A stretch of 64,000 nucleotides of DNA from contig NC_060896.1 of the NCBI RefSeq assembly GCF_014805685.1, forward strand, positions 16,279,889-16,343,888, in the 5' to 3' direction. This stretch comes from Silurus meridionalis. Its lineage: Eukaryota > Chordata > Actinopteri > Siluriformes > Siluridae. Below are positions 37,497-49,113 of the stretch, piece after piece (the first letter of the stretch is position 1; every line of letters begins with the position of its first letter). Made by a program: the position numbers and the translations under genes. The notes beneath the pieces are model-generated. The model was not told the origin of the DNA. It searched no databases and saw nothing but the letters and a program-made list of their open reading frames with translations.

Positions 37497-39120
37497 CGAT
37501 AGACAGAAAATATGAGGATACCAATGTGACCTGTTCCAAATGTGGGGTCTTTATTTTTTGGACATGTAGCCAAAGGGTGTGGTGCAATTTTCGCAAAAAT
37601 AATACACATGCAGAATTTCTATGTAAGAAAAGGGGAGGCCAAGATGAAAAGGTTGTAGATGGAAAAGACCATCTCTTTAAAGCTGAGCGCTCCGAATCTG
37701 GAGGACCGTCAGACAATGTAAAGATCAAAGGCATCATGGTTAGACCCTGGTGCAACAGCTCATATTGTGAATGACATAAAGAAATTCAAAGACTTTGACA
37801 GCTATTTTTTATCCTGAAACTCATTCAGTGGAATTTTAGCAGACAGGACAAAATGCAGCGAAATGGCTCACAACAAAGAGGAACAGCTGTGCTTTTCTTC
37901 CAAGATGACACTGGAGAACACCAACGAGTTCAGCTATGGGACGCTCTATACATGCCTACATACCCACATGATATTTTCTCAGGTTCAAGGGCAACAAATG
38001 GTGGAGCAACAATCACCTTCAAAAGAGTGAACAGTCATATGGTTACCAAAGACAGCGGCAGGTTTGACATTCATTAAAGAGGAAATTTGTATTATTTGAA
38101 AATTCACTCAGACAGGAAACAGGGAGCCAGACAGAAAGGCAAAGAAACCCTTAGAACTAATTCATACTGACTTAGCCGGCCCCATGTCAACAAAGAGCAA
38201 AGAGGGACACAGATATGCACAGTCGTTTACAGATTCCGAGACTGTGTTAGTGTATTTTCTGAAGTGCAAGGGTGACACAATTCAAGCCGTAGAAAAATTC
38301 CTAGCTAACATAGGCACCTTGTGAAGAAATCAAGTGCATTTGTTCAGATAACGGCACTGAATTTATGAGTCGAGATTTTCAGGCATTGTTAGCAAAGAAT
38401 AAAATTACACATGAAACGTCTGCACCCTACGCACCTCATCAAAATGGCACAGCAGAAAGAGGTTGGAGAACACACTTTGACATGACCAGGCGCTTACTGA
38501 TAGAAAGTGAATTTCAGATGATTTATGGAACTACGCTATGCAAACATCAGCTTATGTAAGAAGCAGGTGCTTCAGTAGACATACAAGGAAAACCCCCATA
38601 TGAGTTGTTCACAGGCAGAAAGCCAGATGTTTCCAAAATGCAGAAATTTGGATCTATATGTTTTGCTTACAAACAAGAGAGAGGCAAATTGGAATCTAGG
38701 TGTAAACAAGGTGTGTTCGTCGGCAATGAGAAAAACAGTCCAGCTTAATTAGTGTACTTTCCAAACACACATACGGTCCAAAAGCATAGGTTGGTGAAGT
38801 TCACAGCTAAGACAACCAAAGAAAGGGAAACACAAACATTCGAGCCATTTTCGAGGATATAAGATCCTAACATCATTAGCAGTGAGAAAGATATTGATGG
38901 AAATGTGGAAAATGTACCAGGCCAAGGCAGGTACCAGGCAAGTGATGTTTCTGAGACTTTGCCTGAACATACTGATCACACGCAGCCTGGCAAAGATGCT
39001 GAGAATGAAGTCAGAAGGAACCCTCAAAGAAGTAGGAGGATACCAGCTCATCTACAAGATTTTGAGACTGAGTATAATAGAAGACAAACTTCAAACATGA
39101 CAAAAAATACAAATGATGAT
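37497..39120 (+). pseudogene. Captured copia zinc-knuckle to integrase fragment (beta)
   Basis: Begins abruptly in gag (DRKYEDTNVTCSKCG). The zinc knuckle is altered to CSKCGVFIFW, losing the His/Cys half. Protease-region and integrase pieces follow as in alpha. The integrase frame SRDFQALLAKNKITHETSAP is cut short by loss of one C in GAATTTCAGATG; alpha and gamma have GAATTTCCAGATG. The shared loss in beta and delta shows these two are paralogous halves of a higher-order repeat. Confidence 0.88.
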
Positions 39121-39444
39121 TTGTTTTGACAAAAAGATTTGGAATTTATCTGATTAATGTGTAATCAAAACAAATGTATTCGCTAATGAATACAAAAAAT
39201 ATTATTTTCTTTTAATTTAAAACACATTTTTGTCTACGCATAATGTGTCATATGTCTGTTTCTATTTGGTATGGCATATCTCATCAGAATCTTTTTGCAA
39301 TATCTAATACAAAGACTATTTTTTGCAATTACTAAAATATTTATGTAAACAATGTTATATTTTGGTCAGAAAATGATTTGTAACATCATATCTCATGTAA
39401 ATTTAGCATGGCCAAGTTCATGCTATAACTGCAAATTCGCTCGG

Positions 39445-40470
39445 ACAGGAAACAGGGAGCCAGACAGAAAGGCAAAGAAACCCTTAGAACTAATTCATAC
39501 TGACTTAGCCGGCCCCATGTCAACAAAGAGCAAAGAGGGACACAGATATGCACAGTCGTTTACAGATTCCGAGACTGTGTTAGTGTATTTTCTGAAGTGC
39601 AAGGGTGACACAATTCAAGCCGTAGAAAAATTCCTAGCTAACATAGGCACCTTGTGAAGAAATCAAGTGCATTTGTTCAGATAACGGCACTGAATTTATG
39701 AGTCGAGATTTTCAGGCATTGTTAGCAAAGAATAAAATTACACATGAAACGTCTGCACCCTACGCACCTCATCAAAATGGCACAGCAGAAAGAGGTTGGA
39801 GAACACACTTTGACATGACCAGGCGCTTACTGATAGAAAGTGAATTTCCAGATGATTTATGGAACTACGCTATGCAAACATCAGCTTATGTAAGAAGCAG
39901 GTGCTTCAGTAGACATACAAGGAAAACCCCCATATGAGTTGTTCACAGGCAGAAAGCCAGATGTTTCCAAAATGCAGAAATTTGGATCTATATGTTTTGC
40001 TTACAAACAAGAGAGAGGCAAATTGGAATCTAGGTGTAAACAAGGTGTGTTCGTCGGCAATGAGAAAAACAGTCCAGCTTAATTAGTGTACTTTCCAAAC
40101 ACACATACGGTCCAAAAGCATAGGTTGGTGAAGTTCACAGCTAAGACAACCAAAGAAAGGGAAACACAAACATTCGAGCCATTTTCGAGGATATAAGATC
40201 CTAACATCATTAGCAGTGAGAAAGATATTGATGGAAATGTGGAAAATGTACCAGGCCAAGGCAGGTACCAGGCAAGTGATGTTTCTGAGACTTTGCCTGA
40301 ACATACTGATCACACGCAGCCTGGCAAAGATGCTGAGAATGAAGTCAGAAGGAACCCTCAAAGAAGTAGGAGGATACCAGCTCATCTACAAGATTTTGAG
40401 ACTGAGTATAATAGAAGACAAACTTCAAACATGACAAAAAATACAAATGATGATTTGTTTTGACAAAAAG
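39445..40470 (+). pseudogene. Captured copia integrase fragment (gamma)
   Basis: Starts in integrase without the gag/protease part: the open frame 39352-39657 runs from tail DNA into REPDRKAKKPLELIHTDLAG ... EKFLANIGTL. It is followed by SRDFQALLAKNKITHETSAP to HTRKTPI (39698-39937). It carries the uncut GAATTTCCAGATG form like alpha. Confidence 0.87.
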
Positions 40471-40778
40471 ATTTGGAATTTATCTGATTAATGTGTAATC
40501 AAAACAAATGTATTCGCTAATGAATACAAAAAATATTATTTTCTTTTAATTTAAAACACATTTTTGTCTACGCATAATGTGTCATATGTCTGTTTCTATT
40601 TGGTATGGCATATCTCATCAGAATCTTTTTGCAATATCTAATACAAAGACTATTTTTTGCAATTACTAAAATATTTATGTAAACAATGTTATATTTTGGT
40701 CAGAAAATGATTTGTAACATCATATCTCATGTAAATTTAGCATGGCCAAGTTCATGCTATAACTGCAAATTCGCTCGG

Positions 40779-42788
40779 AAGCCTGAGACTTGCGGAATTG
40801 CATTTTCAGCAGTTAAGGAGCTCATTCTTGACAGCGCCTAGAAGACTTTGCCAAATATGTGTTGTTTCGTTTTTGAATAAGTATGACTTTCTAAGCCATT
40901 TGCTTTCACTTTTTGCAGTTTTCATGAAAGTATGATTATGGATATGAAGTTTCATACATTTGAAATAACTAATGTTTATATGAAAAATATCATATTTTGG
41001 TCAGAAAATGTTTTATTATATCATCTCTCATCATAAACATGTAAACAGATCATGGGCAAGTGCATGCTGTTTGTGAAAAAAACACTTGGTTTGAAAAAAC
41101 GCTTTCTCTTTGTCTTAGAAGCCTGAGACTTGCCGAATCCCATTTTCAGTGGCTAAGAAACTCATTCTTGAAACTGATTTTGCATGCAGAAGGATTCGCC
41201 CAATTTGTGCTTTTATTTCCTTTTTGATGAAGTATGACTTTCTAATCCATTTTCATTCAACTTTTGTAGTTTTCAACAGTTTTTGTGAAATCACGATAGA
41301 CAGAAAATATGAGGATACCAATGTGACCTGTTCCAAATGTGGGGTCTTTATTTTTTGGACATGTAGCCAAAGGGTGTGGTGCAATTTTCGCAAAAATAAT
41401 ACACATGCAGAATTTCTATGTAAGAAAAGGGGAGGCCAAGATGAAAAGGTTGTAGATGGAAAAGACCATCTCTTTAAAGCTGAGCGCTCCGAATCTGGAG
41501 GACCGTCAGACAATGTAAAGATCAAAGGCATCATGGTTAGACCCTGGTGCAACAGCTCATATTGTGAATGACATAAAGAAATTCAAAGACTTTGACAGCT
41601 ATTTTTTATCCTGAAACTCATTCAGTGGAATTTTAGCAGACAGGACAAAATGCAGCGAAATGGCTCACAACAAAGAGGAACAGCTGTGCTTTTCTTCCAA
41701 GATGACACTGGAGAACACCAAAGAGTTCAGCTATGGGACGCTCTATACATGCCTACATACCCACATGATATTTTCTCAGGTTCAAGGGCAACAAATGGTG
41801 GAGCAACAATCACCTTCAAAAGAGTGAACAGTCATATGGTTACCAAAGACAGCGGCAGGTTTGACATTCATTAAAGAGGAAATTTGTATTATTTGAAAAT
41901 TCACTCAGACAGGAAACAGGGAGCCAGACAGAAAGGCAAAGAAACCCTTAGAACTAATTCATACTGACTTAGCCGGCCCCATGTCAACAAAGAGCAAAGA
42001 GGACACAGATATGCACAGTCGTTTACAGATTCGAGACTGTGTTAGTGTATTTTCTGAAGTGCAAGGGTGACACAATTCAAGCCGTAGAAAAATTCCTAGC
42101 TAACATAGGCACCTTGTGAAGAAATCAAGTGCATTTGTTCAGATAACGGCACTGAATTTATGAGTCGAGATTTTCAGGCATTGTTAGCAAAGAATAAAAT
42201 TACACATGAAACGTCTGCACCCTACGCACCTCATCAAAATGGCACAGCAGAAAGAGGTTGGAGAACACACTTTGACATGACCAGGCGCTTACTGATAGAA
42301 AGTGAATTTCAGATGATTTATGGAACTACGCTATGCAAACATCAGCTTATGTAAGAAGCAGGTGCTTCAGTAGACATACAAGGAAAACCCCCATATGAGT
42401 TGTTCACAGGCAGAAAGCCAGATGTTTCCAAAATGCAGAAATTTGGATCTATATGTTTTGCTTACAAACAAGAGAGAGGCAAATTGGAATCTAGGTGTAA
42501 ACAAGGTGTGTTCGTCGGCAATGAGAAAAACAGTCCAGCTTAATTAGTGTACTTTCCAAACACACATACGGTCCAAAAGCATAGGTTGGTGAAGTTCACA
42601 GCTAAGACAACCAAAGAAAGGAAACACAAACATTCGAGCCATTTTCGAGGATATAAGATCCTAACATCATTAGCAGTGAGAAAGATATTGATGGAAATGT
42701 GGAAAATGTACCAGGCCAAGGCAGGTACCAGGCAAGTGATGTTTCTGAGACTTTGCCTGAACATACTGATCACACGCAGCCTGGCAAA
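40779..42788 (+). repeat. 3,797-bp tandem repeat unit 2, cut by assembly gap
   Basis: Linker lambda (40779-41293) and block delta (41294-42788), a near-identical copy of unit 1 up to the N run. Small differences include loss of one G in AGAGGACACAG and one C in GATTCGAGAC. Confidence 0.92.
41294..42788 (+). pseudogene. Captured copia zinc-knuckle to integrase fragment (delta)
   Basis: Same content and same altered zinc knuckle as beta, with the same one-base loss at 42308-42320. Interrupted by the gap inside the linker after the integrase (HTQPGK). Confidence 0.88.
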
Positions 42789-42888
42789 NNNNNNNNNNNN
42801 NNNNNNNNNNNNNNNNNNNNNNNNNNNNNNNNNNNNNNNNNNNNNNNNNNNNNNNNNNNNNNNNNNNNNNNNNNNNNNNNNNNNNNNN
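42789..42888. other. Assembly gap of 100 N
   Basis: Exactly 100 N, the usual placeholder for a gap of unknown size, placed inside the tandem repeat. Sequence right of the gap does not continue the unit. Confidence 0.99.
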
Positions 42889-44615
42889 GGAATATATACA
42901 GAAATCCATATAACAACATACTGCATATATAAAATGATAGTTAATATATGTGAACATTTTATTGGTTCTATTGGTTGCTTGAGACATATATAATAAAGTA
43001 CATGTACAAATGTGGAAAACATTCGCCATTTTAAAGCTAATGTTTCTATACATATGTAGGATACATATACTTTAATAAATAGTGTAACACCATTCATGAT
43101 ACATTAAAGTACAACATAATATATTAGATACCTGATTTATGAATTATAGAATTATTTACTATGTGAAACAAGTGTCACATAAATGTTAATGTAGAATTTG
43201 CTCATGGAACTATTCAACATTGATACATTCCTAGAGAGTAATTTGAGAGGTAAGTGTTTTGAGTAATTTTGAGAGGCTTATATTAGGCATCTCTGATGTT
43301 GGATATAGATCTACCAAATGCAGGGAAATGAAATTATTCAAGCTCTTCTTTGAATAGAAGCAAGCAATTCAAATAATGTAAATTACTCTTTTATAACATG
43401 AATGTAATGTATCTGAAACTTAATCAAATTACATACCCAATAACTGATTTGCTGCCCTAAGGCACAAATGTAGATGTTGCTTATGCAACTTACAGGAAAA
43501 CAAATAAAAAACTTAAATGGTGGCAAGTCTTGGGGAATACTTCCTGCAATATTGACTCAGTGACAATGAACATTTGGATAAAACGATATGGAGATTTTAC
43601 AAGGTAATTGTTTTCTAAATTTTTAAATAATTTACACTTAAACAACTATTTTTATGATTTAATTGATCTGGATTTAATAAATATCTTTATAAGATGTCAT
43701 AAGATGTACTGTCAGCTGACTACATGCATCATGTTTTGCATATTACATGTTTATGTTTCTTTAAACATCATCATCTCGATGTACATTTTACTTTGCCAAT
43801 ATGCTAACTCTCAAAAAAACATGAATGTTCTATAAATGTAAACATTTATAGGATATTAACACAAATCTGATATACACTTGCCTTTATGCATCATATTTAA
43901 GCAAATTGCATTTATATGATTTGTCATCTCAACGTTCATTTAACTTTGCTGGAAATATACTTGAATATCACTAAATTGCGGGATGTTTTTTTTAAATCTT
44001 TTTTCTTTTTTTTAATTAAACAACTCTACTCATGTAATTTCTTTGTAAAAGGGTTGATGTCTCAACCTCTCTGATGTTTCGCTCTCTTTTTTTTATTTAT
44101 TTTATATATGTGAGTTTTGGGAGTGGCATTATTTCAACATTTTTTTACTCAAGTCTGGGACAATCACTCAAATGCAGTGTTGTAAGCTCCAGCTCAGGAA
44201 AAAGTGCAAATTAATTTCCGAAACCTGCAGTGATATCTCAATGTCACTTTAAAAATGTGAAAATAATGTTTATGTTTTATGTTAGATTTGGTTCCTTCTT
44301 GATTGGCACACGTTTGTTGGCACACTGCTTGTTGGCAGACATGTTACACAATTACTTTAATTTAAGTACTGCACTATGTCCTGCTGCTTGCTTTTTTGAC
44401 TCTGGAAGCAATAGTAAACCAACAATAAATGTTTTAAAACAAAACGTTTTCGACCATTTATTTAATAGAATTAAGAAAGTGTAAAGTAGTTATCTAAAGT
44501 AAGTAATAATAAGATATTAGAAAAGAGTAAATTTTATGTATTGCGCAAGCTTAATGAACAGTTCATCAGTTTATATGACATTTATTTAATTCATCCATAC
44601 ACACACATACAGTAC
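42889..44615. other. Stretch with no recognised gene
   Basis: About 1.7 kb of AT-rich DNA. A few poly(T) runs and short ORFs are present, none with recognisable motifs or coding-like codon use. No array units were recognised, so the repeat probably ends within the gap. Confidence 0.5.
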
Positions 44616-44621
44616 ACACAC

Positions 44622-44696
44622 ATACTCTCTCTCTCTCTCTCTCCATATATACATATACACACACAATAAATAAAAAAATAAAAAATAAAATAAAAT

Positions 44697-44789
<93 letters not shown>
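44622..44789. repeat. Compound microsatellite (CT)n-(TA)n-(CA)n
   Basis: (CT)n at 44625-44642, A-rich run at 44668-44700, (TA)n at 44701-44754 and (CA)n at 44755-44789, directly against the left end of the Tc1 element. Confidence 0.95.
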
Positions 44790-46403
<1,614 letters not shown>

Positions 46404-46425
46404 TGTGTATATATATATATATATA

Positions 46426-46514
<89 letters not shown>

Positions 46515-46537
46515 CCATCCATATATACACACACACA
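46404..46537. repeat. (TA)n/(CA)n microsatellite
   Basis: Alternating TA, CA and CATA runs between two Tc1-type elements. Confidence 0.95.
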
Positions 46538-47057
46538 CAGAGTACAGACCAAAAGTTTGGACACACCTTCTCATTCAAAGAGTTTTCATGACTATGAAAA
46601 TTGTAGATTCACGCTGAAGGCATCAAAACTATGAATTAACACGTGGAACTATATACATAACAAAAAAGTGTGAAACAACTGAAATTTTATATTCTAGGTT
46701 CCTCGAAGTAGCCACCTTTTGCTTTGATTACTGCTTTGCACACTCTTGGCATTCTCTTGATGAGCTTCAAGAGGTGAAATGGTCTTCCAACAGTCTTGAA
46801 GGAGTTCCCCGAGAGATGCTTGGCACTTGTTGGTCCTTTTGCCTTCACTCTGCAGTCCAGCTCAGCCCTAAACCATCTCGAATGGGTTCAGGTCCGGTGA
46901 CTGTGGAGGCCAGGTCATCTGGCGCAGCACCCCATCACTCTCCTTCTTGGTCAAATAGCCCTTGATGCCTTCAATGTGACTCTACAATTTTCATAGTCAT
47001 GAAAATAAAGAAAACTCTTTGAATGAGAAGGTGTGTCCAAACTTTTGGTCTGTACTG
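46538..47057. mobile_element. Tc1-like non-autonomous element
   Basis: 520 bp with ends CAGAGTACAGACCAAAAG and AACTTTTGGTCTGTACTG, followed by TA. Long inner inverted segments (GACACACCTTCTCATTCAAA and its complement at 47014-47040) and a residue of transposase antisense text (GTTCAGGTCCGGTGACTGTG near 46889) show it is an internally deleted Tc1. It is flanked by TA/CA repeats. Confidence 0.82.
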
Positions 47058-47275
<218 letters not shown>

Positions 47276-47278
<3 letters not shown>

Positions 47279-48828
47279 GAGTGCAGAATTATTAGGCAAG
47301 TTGTATTTTGAGGATTAATTTTATTTGAGGATTTAATTTGAACAACAACCATGTTCTCAATGAACACAAAAACTCATTAATATCAAAGCTGAATATTTTT
47401 GGAAGTAGTTTTAGTTTTAGCTATTTTAGGGGATATCTGTGTGTGCAGGTGACTATTACTGTGCATAATTATTAGGCAACTTAACAAAAAACAAATTCAT
47501 ACCCATTTCAATTATTTATTTTTACCAGTGAAACCAATATAACATCTCAACATTCACAAATATACATTTCTGACATTCAAAACCAAACAAAAACAAATCA
47601 GTGACCAATATAGCCACCTTTCTTTGCAAGGACACTCAAAAGCCTGCCATCCATGGATTCTGTCAGTGTTTTGATCTGTTCACCATCAACATTGCGTGCA
47701 GCAGCAACCACAGCCTCCCAGACACTGTTCAGAGAGGTGTACTGTTTTCCTCCTTGTAAATCGCACATTTGATGATGGACCACAGGTTCTCAATGGGGTT
47801 CAGATCAGGTGAACAAGGAGGCCATATCATTAGATTTTCTTCTTTTATACCCTTTCTTGCCAGCCACGCTGTGGAGTACTTGGGCGTGTGTGATGGAGCA
47901 TTGTCCTGCATGAAAATCATGTTTTCTTGAAGGATGCAGACTTCTTCCTGTACCACTGCTTGAAGAAGGTGTCTTCCAGAAACTGGCAGTAGGACTGGGA
48001 GTTCAGCTTGACTCCATCCTCAACCCGAAAAGGCCCCACAAGCTCATCTTTGATGATACCAGCCCAAACCAGTACTCCACCTCCACCTTGCTGGCGTCTG
48101 AGTCGGACTGGAGCTCTCTGCCCTTTACCAATCCAGCCACGGGCCCATCCATCTGGCCCATCAAGACTCACTCTCATTTCATCAGTCCATAAAACCTTAG
48201 AAAAATCAGTCTTGAGATATTTCTTGGCCCAGTCTTGACGTTTCAGCTTGTGTGTCTTGTTCAGTGGTGGTCGACTTTCTGCCTTTCTTACCTTGGCCAT
48301 GTCTCTGAGTATTGCACACCTTGTGCTTTTGGGCACTCAGTGATGTTGCAGCTCTGAAATATGGCCAAACTGGTGGCAAGTGGCATCTTGGCAGCTGCAC
48401 GCTTGACTTTTCTCAGTTCACGGGCAGTTATTTTGCGCCTTGGTTTTTCCACACGCTTCTTGCGACCCTGTTGACTATTTTGAATGAAACGCTTGATTGT
48501 TCGATGATCACGCTTCAGAAGCTTGGCTATTTTAAGACTGCTGCATCCCTCTGCAATATATCTCACTATTTTTGGCTTTTCTGAGCCTGTCAAGTCCTTC
48601 TTTTGACCCATTTTGCCAAAGGAAAGGAAGTTGCCTAATAATTATGCACACCTGATATAGGGTGTTGATGTCATTAGACCACACCCCTTCTCATTACAGA
48701 GATGCACATCACCTAATATGCTTAATTGGTAGTAGGCTTTCCAGCCTATACAGCTTGGAGTAAGACAACATGCATAACGAGGATGATGTGGTCAAAATAC
48801 TCATTTGCCTAATAGTTCTGCACTCCTG
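47276..48828 (-). mobile_element. Tc1/mariner-like transposon, DD37E type
   Basis: Ends CAGGAGTGCAGAATTATTAG and CTAATAGTTCTGCACTCCTG are inverted. Inner TGCATAATTATTAGGCAACT copies lie at 47462 and, reversed, near 48634. Minus-strand transposase fragments fill the middle. It begins directly after a (TA)n tract and is followed by (TG)n, as with the two neighbouring elements. Confidence 0.9.
47598..48611 (-). pseudogene. Tc1/mariner transposase (DD37E), several frameshifts
   Basis: Begins at 48611 with a helix-turn-helix (LTGSEKPKIVRYIAEGCSSL, LKRDHRTIKRFIQN), then KRVEKPRRKITARELRK. The catalytic domain has VLWTDEMRVSLDGPDGWARG, MQDNAPSHTPKYSTAWLARK and [15 protein letters not shown]. There are 37 residues between the last Asp and Glu, so the triad is DD37E, not the DD34E of the neighbour. 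The frame changes near 48290, 47935 and 47770. The C-terminal GGYIGH at 47598 is intact. Total span of 338 codons is normal. Confidence 0.88.
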
Positions 48829-49113
48829 TGTGTGTGTGTGTATATGTATGTATTTTGGAAAATATGTTACATATATAAAATGACAATTTTTGTAATATTT
48901 TGAAATAGATTTGACATATGTACAAGTATCTGACATATTTCTATATCTGTAAAAATAAAAAAATAAAAAAAACGTATGCAATATATGTGCTTTGCAAATT
49001 TGACCGTATATGTCTCCTAAATTTATGAAAAACAGCTGTTACATTTTCATTTTCAGTACCACTCTAAGAGATTTGTCCACAACACAGCAGAGTTGTTAAA
49101 ATAGTCCACAGTT
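48829..49113 (-). other. Putative 3' UTR of ppp1r15b and (TG)n
   Basis: A short (TG)n run adjoins the transposon; the remainder lies downstream of the ppp1r15b stop codon. No clear AATAAA is seen on the minus strand in this interval, so the mRNA end may lie beyond or use a variant signal. Confidence 0.4.

Larger units (their letters stand above)
36982..40778 (+). repeat. 3,797-bp tandem repeat unit 1
   Basis: Order: linker lambda (36982-37496, starts AAGCCTGAGACTTGCGGAAT), block beta (37497-39444, copia zinc-knuckle to integrase plus tail), block gamma (39445-40778, integrase plus tail). The next unit starts at 40779 with the same linker; 40779 minus 36982 and 41294 minus 37497 both equal 3,797. 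In the ~515-bp linker I see only two base differences between the copies, so the duplication is recent. Confidence 0.93.

Noticed and set aside
35141..42788. Tandem repeats as a possible CRISPR array or bacterial system
   Set aside because: Units are kilobases long, contain retrotransposon coding DNA, and the genome is clearly eukaryotic.
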